The translations under genes were made by a program, and so were the position numbers. The notes under the pieces are model-generated. The model was not told where the DNA came from. It searched no databases and saw only the letters and a list, made by a program, of their open reading frames with translations. From Chryseobacterium arachidis (lineage in GTDB: Bacteria > Bacteroidota > Bacteroidia > Flavobacteriales > Weeksellaceae), in assembly GCF_900129245.1 (NCBI RefSeq), contig NZ_FQUT01000006.1, positions 62,001-126,000 on the forward strand: 64,000 bases of DNA, read 5' to 3'. Positions 25,173 to 33,665 of this stretch are shown here, one piece after another (within the stretch, counting starts at the first letter, position 1; the number at the start of each line of letters is the position of its first letter).

Positions 25173-26912
25173 TTACCTCGTTGGTGTCAGCAGTGCATCA
25201 TTGCTTTTCAAATCCATTTTCTTTGCATCTTTGGGAGGTTCGGTATTTTTAGGGAAGCTTAATTTTGAAGTATCCAACACTCTCGTGTCATTAAGATCCC
25301 ATTCTACATTACTTTCCCATAAAGGTCTTACCACCGCTGTCTGGTAGAATATATAAGAATCCTCCGCAAAAATATTATTCTGGAAATCGGCTTCATCCCA
25401 AAACTTATTCTCATTATTATCCACAAGAATTTTCACGATATACTCAGCGGGTTTCAGGATATCAAACTTCACTTCGCTCCCTTTTGTGTATTTCTGATAC
25501 AGAACTTTATCCGACGAATCCACCAACTGAAGCCAATAGCTTGTAGTAGGAGCATTTTTCAAAATAAATGTAAGACTTCCATAATTTTCAATCTTGTCTG
25601 CCGTAAAATCAAAACGTTTTGACTGATAATTTTTAGCATAAAAGGAGGAAACCGTTTCTTTTGGTACTGTCAATTGATATTTTTTTCCTGCAATAAAATC
25701 TGCTTTTACGAGGATCTGATAAGGATTTGTCTCAGATATTTTCGCTGTAAACGGAACTGTATTTAAACTGTCACCAGCAACTCTGAACGTCCATTTATCC
25801 GGACTGATCTTATCTATGTAATAATTTGAACTGATTTTAAAATCTGATTTCGGGGCAAGCAATTCTCCGTTATTATCACTATTAACATCCATTACATTTT
25901 TCGGATTGTACTTGTAAAACAGAGAGGCATTATACAGCGTATCTTTTTTGGGTCCTCCGGCATTATAACCAAATTTAAGATTCTCGGTTACTGTTTGCCC
26001 GACATCACTTTTAACGGCATCAAACCAGATTCTTACCGTATCTGATTTTGGTTTATGAGTGATCTGATATTCCTTAATTTTTTCATTCAGCGGCTGAACT
26101 TTTACCTCATCCGGCTTTCCTTCAAAAGTCATGATGGCACCTCCCGCAATTTCTTTCATTTCAAGATATTTCACAGGTTTTCTGGAAGGATATAATTTCA
26201 AATTCAATCCTGAGACAGATTTTTCAACTGTAACAGGATCTTTCTGGAATCCCACTTTTTCTTTTCCGGGATCGTATATGGAATTTCCGTTTTCGTCTTC
26301 GAAAGCAATGATTTTATAACGTCCCGGAGCCAGATAATTCAGCTCATAATATCCGTCATCATCTACCTTTGTGATGTAATAAGGTTTCTGTTTATAATTG
26401 ATCGTATCTTTTACCTGATATAATCCTACAACAAATTTGTTTTCTCCCGCTTTCTTGATGGACAATGCATCCCTTACATCTCCGCTGATATACAGATCGT
26501 CCAGTTTTTCCCCTGTTGAAAATGCAAAATTGAAATACCTCAGCACGTTCGCTTCGTTATTATCGGCAATGGCATTTCCAAAATTAAAATTATAAGTTGT
26601 ATTAGCTTGTAGGGTATCCGTCCATTGAATCAGGACAAATTTATTGGCAATATTTGCAGGAATAATGCGCTTGATATTTTTAATCGGCGGCGAAATATTC
26701 AGATTCTTGTTGATGTCTTTTAACGTTACATATTCATCAAAATCAATACGGAGCTCTTTAATATCTCTCGGAACATTGATTCTTGACGTATCAATATTGG
26801 AACTTAAAAACTTTGGAGCCAATGTATCTTTTAATCCGCCAACTGGCGAACCCACTCTTGCACATGAGTGCAACAGAAAACCGATAACGAATAAAAAAAG
26901 GAATCTTTTCAT
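25173..26912 (-). CDS. Ig-like (Big_5-type) outer lipoprotein
   Basis: From the ATG at 26912 the protein begins MKRFLFLFVIGFLLHSC, a lipoprotein signal with the Cys at 17 (an ATG at 26918 is also possible). The next 110 residues form an SbsA/Big_5 Ig-like domain (GGLKDTLAPKFLSSNIDTS; RIDFDEYVTL). Later there is a carboxypeptidase-regulatory-like segment (YYELNYLAPGRYKIIAFEDE, about 205-225) and more beta-rich sequence. Such proteins are common Bacteroidota surface lipoproteins without a known enzyme activity. Gene pair with the haem-binding protein. Confidence 0.82.
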   Translation of the reverse strand: MKRFLFLFVIGFLLHSCARVGSPVGGLKDTLAPKFLSSNIDTSRINVPRDIKELRIDFDEYVTLKDINKNLNISPPIKNIKRIIPANIANKFVLIQWTDTLQANTTYNFNFGNAIADNNEANVLRYFNFAFSTGEKLDDLYISGDVRDALSIKKAGENKFVVGLYQVKDTINYKQKPYYITKVDDDGYYELNYLAPGRYKIIAFEDENGNSIYDPGKEKVGFQKDPVTVEKSVSGLNLKLYPSRKPVKYLEMKEIAGGAIMTFEGKPDEVKVQPLNEKIKEYQITHKPKSDTVRIWFDAVKSDVGQTVTENLKFGYNAGGPKKDTLYNASLFYKYNPKNVMDVNSDNNGELLAPKSDFKISSNYYIDKISPDKWTFRVAGDSLNTVPFTAKISETNPYQILVKADFIAGKKYQLTVPKETVSSFYAKNYQSKRFDFTADKIENYGSLTFILKNAPTTSYWLQLVDSSDKVLYQKYTKGSEVKFDILKPAEYIVKILVDNNENKFWDEADFQNNIFAEDSYIFYQTAVVRPLWESNVEWDLNDTRVLDTSKLSFPKNTEPPKDAKKMDLKSNDALLTPTR

Positions 26913-26937
26913 GAACATGTTTACGCAAAAATAAACA

Positions 26938-28200
26938 TTATTCTCCATAAACTTCACTATGCCCGTTCAATGTATCTTTCTCATCACTCATGATGCTGTG
27001 GAGCTTATCTTTCTGAGGCGGAAAATCTTCGAACAAACCTGATAAAGCAAGTGCTGTATACACTCTGTTTGAATATTTGTTTCCGATTGCAACAATTGTA
27101 ACTTTTGATTTCAGCAAATGCGCAAAAACAGAATTTGTCCCGTGCCACCAGCCGTTATGATAGGTCAGCTTTTCACCGTTATCAAAAATTTTCATTCTGA
27201 AGCCGAATCCGTAATTGTTCATCCCGAACTTTTCGTTGCTGTAAGGTGTAAATACCTGCTCCATCAGCTCAGGCTTTAAAAAATCTTTAGAAAACATGGC
27301 TTTAGAAAAATTATATAAATCCCGTGGAGTTGTATATACATTTTTATCGCCATAAATAAGATCCAGCCTGTCTAAAGGGTATAACCTATTTCCTCCATAA
27401 TAAAATGATTGAGAAGCCGTCGGAATATCTTTCTCCTGAAAAATATAACTGTTTTTCATTTTTAACGGAACAAAAACCATCTCTTTCATCGCCTGTGGAA
27501 AAGGCATTTTCGTTACTTTCTCAATCAATAAAGCTAATAATGCGAAATTGGTATTGCAATACATAAATCCGGTATCGGTTTCTCTTGCCAGATCCGGCTT
27601 GTATTTAATGATCATATTCAGCACATCCTCATTGGTGATAAAAGTTTTGGAAAGTTCTGCCGGAGCCGGCTGAATTTTCGTAATAAAGTATTCGTATTTC
27701 GGAAGTCCGCTTCTCTGGTCCAATAATGTCTTAACCGTAACATTCGGATATGGGAAACCCGGAAAAAACTGTGTCAAATGATCCGTTAACTTTATTTTCC
27801 CGGCTTCAACCAATTTAAGCATCGCCATCGCCGTCAATGTTTTTGAAACCGAGGCTACATGAAGCGGTGTATTTCTGTCTATCGGCTTTTGATTTCCTTC
27901 TCTTGCAAAGCCTCTGTAGTTTTCATACAGAATATCATCTCCTTTTGCCACCAGAATTCCTCCGCTCAGGTCACTGCCTTCCCATACTCTTTTATAATAC
28001 TGATCGATATAACGAACTAAAGACGCCTTATCGGGAACCTGACTGTCTTCTCTGGTAAAGACAGAAGACAAATCAACATTTCCGTAATTCGGAAGGCTGG
28101 TTGTACTTTCTGCAACAGCTGCTTTGTTTTCAGATTTATTTTTACAGGAAAAAAGGGCTAAAAAGACAGTTAAAATAAGTACAAAATTACGCATCCTCAT
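26938..28200 (-). CDS. Serine hydrolase, class C beta-lactamase / DD-peptidase fold, lipoprotein
   Basis: The start near 28200 gives MRMRNFVLILTVFLALFSCK, a lipoprotein signal with Cys at 19. The penicillin-binding fold shows SxxK as SVSKTLTAMAML near residue 116, YxN as FMYCNTNFALLALL near 213 and HxG as YHNGWWHGTNS near 372. Members hydrolyse D-Ala peptides, esters or beta-lactams; the specificity is not predictable here, and chromosomal genes of this kind are usually not resistance enzymes. Longer frame starts (28236) lack a signal and are less likely. It may share its transcript with the two genes downstream, which begin 25 bases after its stop. Confidence 0.87.
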   Translation of the reverse strand: MRMRNFVLILTVFLALFSCKNKSENKAAVAESTTSLPNYGNVDLSSVFTREDSQVPDKASLVRYIDQYYKRVWEGSDLSGGILVAKGDDILYENYRGFAREGNQKPIDRNTPLHVASVSKTLTAMAMLKLVEAGKIKLTDHLTQFFPGFPYPNVTVKTLLDQRSGLPKYEYFITKIQPAPAELSKTFITNEDVLNMIIKYKPDLARETDTGFMYCNTNFALLALLIEKVTKMPFPQAMKEMVFVPLKMKNSYIFQEKDIPTASQSFYYGGNRLYPLDRLDLIYGDKNVYTTPRDLYNFSKAMFSKDFLKPELMEQVFTPYSNEKFGMNNYGFGFRMKIFDNGEKLTYHNGWWHGTNSVFAHLLKSKVTIVAIGNKYSNRVYTALALSGLFEDFPPQKDKLHSIMSDEKDTLNGHSEVYGE

Positions 28201-28288
28201 GAATTTCAAAATGAGCGGCAATTTAATAAAACTCAAAATAAATAATAAATATTGAATAGAAATTATGAATTATTTAACATAAAAAAGT

Positions 28289-28329
28289 AAACTGTAAATC
28301 AGATCAAATTGGATTATTATTTACAGTTT
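28289..28329 (-). terminator. Terminator of the hydroxyacid dehydrogenase gene
   Basis: AAACTGTAAAT (28289-28299) and ATTTACAGTTT (28319-28329), perfect 11-bp stem, 19-base loop; a T-rich tract follows on the minus strand (ACTTTTTTAT). Confidence 0.65.
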
Positions 28330-28342
28330 TACATTTTAAACT

Positions 28343-29272
28343 TTATGCAAAGGAAGCTACAATTTTATCTACAATTACCTGAGCCAGCTTTTCTTTGCTT
28401 TGATGCGTCCAGCCTGCGATATGAGGAGTAACTATCACTTTTTCGGATTCTAAAAGGTATTTTAAATCTTCATTTTCGGTTTCTAAATTTTCAAAAGATG
28501 ATTTTTCGTATTCTAAAACATCAAGACATGCTCCTTTTACTTTACCCGCTTTTAAGGCCTCTACTAAACTTTTAGTTTCAATATTTTTCCCTCTCGCCGT
28601 ATTTACAAAATAGAAGTCATTTTTCATGTCGGAAATAAATGGTCCGTCGACCAGATAATAAGATTGTTCCGTTAATGGAATATGTAAGCTTAAAACTTCA
28701 GCCTGGTCTTTCAATTCCTGAAGGGAAACCTGTGTTGCATATTCATCAGAAAGATTGGGGAGAATATCATGAAAGATTACTTTACATCCAAAACCTGAAA
28801 GTCTTTTAGCCGTAGCTTTTCCCATATTTCCGTAACCAATTAACCCGACTGTTTTTCCTAATAATTCATCTCCTCGGTTTTCTTCACGAAGCCAGATCCC
28901 GTTTTTTACTTCCTGAGAAGCAATGAAAAGTCGGTTCATTAAAATCAACAACATTCCGACAACGTGTTCTGCTACAGAATCTCTGTTTCCTTCAGGAGAA
29001 TTAATCAGTTGAATTCCTAATTTTTCAGCCACCGGAATATCAATATTTTCCATCCCTGCTCCTACTCTTGCGATAAACTTTACATTTTTAGCTTTCTCTA
29101 AAAAGTTTTTATCTAAAGGAATCCTGCTTCTGATAATCACCCCATCATAATTTTCAATCTTATCACAAACCTCATTATACGAAGACGTAAAATCTTCCTC
29201 CAGAATAAAGTTTTTGGCTAAAAGCTGTTCGGTAATTAAAGGATGGTTTTTATCTAAGAGTAATATTCTCAT
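28343..29272 (-). CDS. D-isomer-specific 2-hydroxyacid dehydrogenase
   Basis: NAD-dependent dehydrogenase of 309 residues from the ATG at 29272 (another ATG at 29281 is three codons upstream). Rossmann motif GKTVGLIGYGNMGKATAKRL near 140-160; catalytic Arg in NTARGKNIE near 230, catalytic Glu likely in DVLEYE near 257 and His in VTPHIAGWT near 283. The family includes 3-phosphoglycerate dehydrogenase (SerA) and D-lactate/glyoxylate dehydrogenases; the product is most like short SerA without an ACT domain, but I do not assign the symbol. Divergent from a DUF1648 gene. Confidence 0.88.
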   Translation of the reverse strand: MRILLLDKNHPLITEQLLAKNFILEEDFTSSYNEVCDKIENYDGVIIRSRIPLDKNFLEKAKNVKFIARVGAGMENIDIPVAEKLGIQLINSPEGNRDSVAEHVVGMLLILMNRLFIASQEVKNGIWLREENRGDELLGKTVGLIGYGNMGKATAKRLSGFGCKVIFHDILPNLSDEYATQVSLQELKDQAEVLSLHIPLTEQSYYLVDGPFISDMKNDFYFVNTARGKNIETKSLVEALKAGKVKGACLDVLEYEKSSFENLETENEDLKYLLESEKVIVTPHIAGWTHQSKEKLAQVIVDKIVASFA

Positions 29273-29367
29273 GGAAGGCATAATTCTTTATATTTGTTGA
29301 TGCAAAGGTAAGTCTCAAAAAAGTAGAAATTGCCTTTACAAGATAGAATTTTTCAATTTTGATCCTG

Positions 29368-29727
29368 ATGAAATCAGCTAAAATCATTTTCAGTATTTCC
29401 GTATTGTTACTTTTACTTTATATCATTGCATTAAGCTTAAAATTTTCTTCCATACAGGAAACCGTTCCTATTCATTATTCTTCAGAAGGTGCGGATGGTT
29501 TTGGGAATAAAATATTTCTGTGGCTGGAAGTTGGACTGAATGCAATTCTTTTAATGCTTATCAGTTTGCCCATATTTTTCCCTAAGAAAATGTTCAGAAA
29601 GGAAGAAGGTTACCTGGAGACATCTTTTGAGATAGCAATAAAAAACCGACAAATATTTTTGTCGGTTGTATCTGTAATGGTAACTTTAGTTTTCTGTATA
29701 CCTTCTCTGATAAAATTTATTCTGTAG
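29368..29727 (+). CDS. DUF1648 membrane protein
   Basis: 119 residues with three predicted membrane segments (ILLLLYIIALSLKF, IFLWLEVGLNAILLMLIS, LFLSVVSVMVTLVFCIP-like near the C-terminus). The soluble loop TVPIHYSSEGADGFGNKIF fits the DUF1648 pattern (P.H....G.pD..G.k). Start set at the ATG at 29368; the TTG at 29359 is not needed. Its last 11 bases overlap the 3' end of the convergent thioesterase gene. Function unknown. Confidence 0.75.
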   Translation: MKSAKIIFSISVLLLLLYIIALSLKFSSIQETVPIHYSSEGADGFGNKIFLWLEVGLNAILLMLISLPIFFPKKMFRKEEGYLETSFEIAIKNRQIFLSVVSVMVTLVFCIPSLIKFIL

Positions 29728-30244
29728 GTTCTTCCTGAAAAAGCTTTTTAAGCTCGATAGATTCCGTAGGCTTCATTCTTCCGGAAAGAATCAGGGAAAG
29801 TTCTTTTCTTCTTAAAGCTGCGGCATATCTTTCTTTTTCAAGGTCTGTTTCCGGCTCCATATCAGGAATTGGAATGGGCCTGTTGAATTCGTCCACTGCC
29901 ACGAAGGTATAAATTCCTTTGTTGGTCTGTATTTTTTTATGATTAATCGGATCATCCAGCCAGACATCCACATAAATTTCCATAGATGTTGAAAATGCAC
30001 GGGAAACTTTGGACTCCATGACCACAATTCCACCTTCCGGAATCGGATGATCGAAGGAAACGTGATTTACGGATGCTGTCACGACTCTTCTTTCGCAATG
30101 TCTTGTTGCCGATATCGAAGCACATCTGTCCATTCTTGCCAACAATTCTCCACCGAAAAGATTTCTCAGCTGGTTGGTATCATTGGGAAGTACAATATTT
30201 GTCATCACCGTCAGGGAATCTGACGCTTTTTTTATTTTTGCCAT
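29717..30244 (-). CDS. Acyl-CoA thioesterase, hotdog fold
   Basis: 175 residues with a single hotdog domain typical of the YciA/BACH group: MTNIVLPNDTNQLRNLFGGE near 15-34 (Asn and the catalytic Asp region ARMDRCASISATRHC near 37-51), then VTASVNHVSFDHPIPEGG. These enzymes hydrolyse acyl-CoA to free acid and CoA in the cytoplasm. Its first base overlaps the HU-CCDC81 stop (TAATG), so both are co-translated. Confidence 0.9.
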   Translation of the reverse strand: MAKIKKASDSLTVMTNIVLPNDTNQLRNLFGGELLARMDRCASISATRHCERRVVTASVNHVSFDHPIPEGGIVVMESKVSRAFSTSMEIYVDVWLDDPINHKKIQTNKGIYTFVAVDEFNRPIPIPDMEPETDLEKERYAAALRRKELSLILSGRMKPTESIELKKLFQEEPTE

Positions 30245-30999
30245 TATTTCTTAGTGTTGTTTGGGGTTGCCGGAGTTTTTACTATTTCTTTAACTACAGG
30301 CTGAATTGGCTTCTGCACCACAGAGTCTTTCTTCAGCGAATCTGCAACCGACGGATTATGTACCCGTACTTTTACCGTATCTTTTGCTATTCTGTGCGTT
30401 TTGGTCTGTACGGAAATATTTGTTTTATCAAAGGATTTTTTCCCGAAAAGAAGTTCTTGTTGAGTATAACCTACATAAAGAATACCCAGCACCGGAATAA
30501 TAATCAGAAAAGCCCAAAGAATTGACTTGTTGAATTTATAATCTTTTTCGGAAGGAACAGCCACTTTGAATTTGATTTCCTTATTATTGATGTCTGAAAT
30601 TTTAATTTCTTCCAGACCATAAAAATCCGGATGATCCGATTCTAATCTGTTTCCTTTGAAATGAGTTTTGCCATCTTCAATAAAAATGGTTCCCAGGCCC
30701 TGAATTTCCAGTATTTGCTCTGCCTGTAGTTTCTTCTTCCAGAAATCTGTCTGAATCTGCAGATCTGTTTTGGACGCTTCCAGGTGCATTTGCTTCTGGC
30801 TTCCTATGAAAGCCGCCAGATCATCCGACTTTGCTTCATAGTCCGGAGCATAAACAATTTTACTGGCAGGAGGAAGAATACTTCCGTTTTCGGAATTGAT
30901 AATTGCCTTAGAGTTTTCCAGAGAAAACACTCCAAAACCAGGAACTGTTGCAGTCCCAAATTGTTTCAAATATTCTAAAATATAAGCTGAAATATTCAT
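30244..30999 (-). CDS. HU-CCDC81 domain membrane protein
   Basis: Residues 1-130 hold two HU-like domains of the bacterial CCDC81 type: YILEYLKQFGTATVPGFGVF and VYAPDYEAKSDDLAAFIG, LEIQGLGTIFIEDG. A membrane segment follows (about 174-196, SILWAFLIIIPVLGILYVGY), and a 55-residue periplasmic tail rich in Lys, Pro, Val and Thr. Homologues in Bacteroidota usually add a SPOR domain for binding septal glycan; here none is visible and the tail is short. It may tie DNA-like HU domains to the inner membrane, but that is not known. First gene of the pair with the thioesterase. Confidence 0.85.
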   Translation of the reverse strand: MNISAYILEYLKQFGTATVPGFGVFSLENSKAIINSENGSILPPASKIVYAPDYEAKSDDLAAFIGSQKQMHLEASKTDLQIQTDFWKKKLQAEQILEIQGLGTIFIEDGKTHFKGNRLESDHPDFYGLEEIKISDINNKEIKFKVAVPSEKDYKFNKSILWAFLIIIPVLGILYVGYTQQELLFGKKSFDKTNISVQTKTHRIAKDTVKVRVHNPSVADSLKKDSVVQKPIQPVVKEIVKTPATPNNTKK

Positions 31000-31340
31000 T
31001 TGGTGGCAAATTTATGACTTTTTCGTGACTTTTTGAGAGATTTATTTTTTATGAACAAGAGTTTAAAGGAGTTTTAATTTTATAAATTTTAAAATTGCCT
31101 TCATAAGTTCGCCATTTGCTGAATCCATTTTCTTTTCAGAATAAAAAGCCGTTTTTTTAGTTGATTAATGATTCAATTTTACAGATTTTGGATAAAGCGA
31201 ATTGACCGATTTTTTTTGAAAAAAGGCTGAAGCTTGCTCCTACTGATTCAAAAACCGAAAACAAAAAAGGCCGCCGAAGCAGCCTCAAAAATCTAACTTT
31301 TACTTTTTACTATAATTAAGTTTAAATATAGCCTGATTGA
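31000..31340. other. 341-base intergenic stretch with terminator and repeat phrase
   Basis: A TAAATTTG on the minus strand (31014-31007) sits eight bases before the HU-CCDC81 start and may be its -7 box, which would give an almost leaderless message. A phrase AGGCTGAAGCTTGCTCC plus TACTGATTCAAA (31224-31251) resembles the element at 11280-11310. A hairpin with UUCG loop ends the TonB-dependent receptor gene at 31268-31285. No ORF beyond 8 codons is seen. Confidence 0.5.
31268..31285 (-). terminator. Terminator of the TPP-controlled receptor gene
   Basis: On the minus strand AGGCTGC-TTCG-GCGGCCT (one G-U pair), a stable UUCG tetraloop hairpin, followed by TTTTTTG. It is 56 bases past the stop at 31341. 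Confidence 0.85.
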
Positions 31341-33446
31341 TTACTGGATTTTCCAGCTGATCCCAAACATGAAATTGGTTCCTGCCTGAGAAAAATAGTA
31401 CGGCTCGCTATCCCAGACAGCACCGTTATTGGCATACTTTTTATTGAAAATATTGTTCACCAATAATTTCAAAGCGATATCGTTGTTTTTAATTTTAAAC
31501 TGATATTGGGCATTGAAATCCGTCAGAAAATAATCTTTCAGCTGCAGATTTTTATCTTCGGAATTATCCAGATACTGTTTTCCAACATACTGATTGGTTA
31601 AAGCAAACTGGAAATTTTTATTCGGATTGAATCTGATTCCCAAATTGGCAATAACGTCCGGCGAAAAAGAAATCTGTGTATTTCCAAGATCTTGTATACC
31701 TTCTTCGTTTTCGATTTTAAAGTCTAAATTCCTGTTGTTGCTGAAACTTACATTTCCCGTAAGCTCCCATTGTTTTGAAAGCTTTGCCAACGCTCCCAAC
31801 TCGATTCCGCTTCTAAAACTTTTTCCGGAATTGGTTCTGATAAAAGCACCAACGTTATTCAGTTCGCCGTTTAAAACCAATTGATTAACATAATACATGT
31901 AATATAAGTTCGCCGTAAAAGATACGACTCCGAATTGCTTTTCAATCCCTGCTTCAAAATCGTGTAGCTTTTCTGCCTTTACATCATTATTAGCCAATAA
32001 ATCATCTCTGTTGGGCTCACGGTGGGCGTGTGCATAGGAGATAAATATTTTTCCCGTCGGAATTCTGTAATTAATTCCAGCTTTTGGATTGAAGAACAGC
32101 CAGTTTTTATCAAGATCGGCTCCTTCTCCGTCACCTGAAGTAATTATTTTAGTATCATAATCAACATTTCTAAGCTGTAAATCTCCAAAGAATTCAAAAT
32201 CATTTACCCTTATCAAAGCCTTTGCAAATCCCGAAACTTCATTTTTTACAGAACGGTTCCTGTAATATTCGTGCTCGTTAATCTGTGGCAAGAAAACGCC
32301 GGTTACATTTCCGAAATGTCTGCCGTAATATTGGTTGGCAACGGCACCGAAATTAACGTCTACGCTTCCAAATTTTCCGTAAAGTGTTGAAACGATCCCG
32401 TAGAAATCATTATTCAGCCATTTTTTTCTGATAAAGTCTGAATATCCTTCCCCATTTACATCAGGTAAATTATAATCCACGAAAGGATCGCCCTGCTTGT
32501 AATTTTCGTAATATCCTTTTCCTTTTGTATAGTGTAAGGTGGTTTCTAAATTCCATTTATCATTAAACTTCTGCTCCCAAAGCAACTGGTAATGATTTTG
32601 TCTGTAATTATCGGTTTCATTATCATAAAAACCAACAATATTTTCCCAATTCGAATCGTAAATTGCTCCCGAGTAATTGAACTTCGGATCTGTTTCCCAT
32701 GTTTTTCTGTCGATTCCGTTCCATGCCTGATACGTTTTTTCCTTACCTCCGAAAGCCATCAGACGGATTCTTGTTTTTCCTTCCTCATACAAAGCGGTAA
32801 AGTTGTAAGAATGCAGTTTTGATGATGCCCTGTCGATATAACCATCCGAACTGATATGCGTATATCTTCCCATTACAGAAAGACGGTTTCCCCAGAATTT
32901 TCCGGAGCCTATTTCCGCAGAATATTTGTAGGTATTAAACGAACCGTAACTGTCATCTGTTTTAAAATACATTTTTTCTTCCGGATCTTTGGAAAGAACA
33001 TTGATGCTTGCTCCGAATGCCGCCGCTCCATTGTTGGACGTTCCGGCCCCTCTCTGGATTAAGATCTGAGATGCAGAGCTTGTAAGATCAGGCACATTCA
33101 CAAAGAAAGTCCCCTGACTTTCGGAATCGTTGTACGGAACACCATTCATCATCACATTGATAGCACTTCCTGAAACGCCACGGATTCTGAAACCTGTATA
33201 ACCAACACCATTACCGGCATCGGAAGTCGAAATTATTGAGGTTTGATTTTTAAGTAATATTGGCAGGTCCTGTCCGAGGTTTTTGCTGTCTAAATCTTTC
33301 TGAACATTAATGATTTCTTTAGCAACAGGAAGTCTTTTGGTAAAGTTAACGGCTTCTATTTCCTTTATTTTTAAGGAATCGGAATTTTGTGCCTGTACAA
33401 AAGCGAAAGAGCCAACGGTAAGCCCTAAAAAAAATAATCCTTTCAT
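31341..33446 (-). CDS. TonB-dependent receptor under TPP control (probable thiamine/precursor uptake)
   Basis: 701 residues: signal peptide ending FVQAQ near 20, a plug domain (IINVQKDLDSKNLGQDLPIL; VGYTGFRIRGVSGSAINVMM; IQRGAGTSNNGAAAFGASIN) and a 22-strand outer-membrane barrel ending with an aromatic (SWKIQ). The message carries a TPP riboswitch at 33553-33624, so expression falls when thiamine diphosphate is plentiful. TPP-controlled TonB receptors of Bacteroidota have been proposed to import thiamine or its precursors (Omr1 in published comparative work). No inner-membrane thiamine transporter gene stands beside it in the window. Single gene with its own terminator. Confidence 0.9.
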   Translation of the reverse strand: MKGLFFLGLTVGSFAFVQAQNSDSLKIKEIEAVNFTKRLPVAKEIINVQKDLDSKNLGQDLPILLKNQTSIISTSDAGNGVGYTGFRIRGVSGSAINVMMNGVPYNDSESQGTFFVNVPDLTSSASQILIQRGAGTSNNGAAAFGASINVLSKDPEEKMYFKTDDSYGSFNTYKYSAEIGSGKFWGNRLSVMGRYTHISSDGYIDRASSKLHSYNFTALYEEGKTRIRLMAFGGKEKTYQAWNGIDRKTWETDPKFNYSGAIYDSNWENIVGFYDNETDNYRQNHYQLLWEQKFNDKWNLETTLHYTKGKGYYENYKQGDPFVDYNLPDVNGEGYSDFIRKKWLNNDFYGIVSTLYGKFGSVDVNFGAVANQYYGRHFGNVTGVFLPQINEHEYYRNRSVKNEVSGFAKALIRVNDFEFFGDLQLRNVDYDTKIITSGDGEGADLDKNWLFFNPKAGINYRIPTGKIFISYAHAHREPNRDDLLANNDVKAEKLHDFEAGIEKQFGVVSFTANLYYMYYVNQLVLNGELNNVGAFIRTNSGKSFRSGIELGALAKLSKQWELTGNVSFSNNRNLDFKIENEEGIQDLGNTQISFSPDVIANLGIRFNPNKNFQFALTNQYVGKQYLDNSEDKNLQLKDYFLTDFNAQYQFKIKNNDIALKLLVNNIFNKKYANNGAVWDSEPYYFSQAGTNFMFGISWKIQ

Positions 33447-33552
33447 TCTATAAATCTTTAAAATTTAATGAATAAAAGGGGCGGATTATGATGAGTAATT
33501 AGAAATCGTAATAAATAATATTTGAAAATTATTCATTCCTCCTGCTCATTTT

Positions 33553-33624
33553 TAATTTCCCTAAACAGCATTATCTGTTCCAGGTTCATTGGGTATAATC
33601 TCAGCTTGCTACAGCACCCCTTTA
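33553..33624 (-). promoter_or_regulatory. TPP riboswitch (THI element) of the TonB-dependent receptor
   Basis: On the minus strand: GGGGTGC, then GCTGAGATTATACCC, GAACCTGGAACAGATAATGC and TAGGGAAA, in the order and spacing of the THI box. The P2 core CTGAGA and the GAACCTG box are exact. About 106 bases separate it from the start codon. Confidence 0.95.
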
Positions 33625-33633
33625 TTTCAGCCG

Positions 33634-33664
33634 CGAAATTACGAAAAATATATCAGCCCAACAA
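33634..33664 (-). promoter_or_regulatory. Promoter before the TPP riboswitch
   Basis: On the minus strand TTGTTG (33664-33659), spacer 17 or 20, TAATTTCG (33641-33634), close to TAnnTTTG with T to C at the seventh position. The thi operon promoter has the same variation. The start would lie just before the aptamer. Confidence 0.6.
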
Positions 33665-33665
33665 T

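Noticed and set aside
26938-28200. Acquired beta-lactam resistance gene
   Set aside because: The serine hydrolase fold alone does not show resistance; it is a chromosomal lipoprotein-type member with neighbours of ordinary kind.
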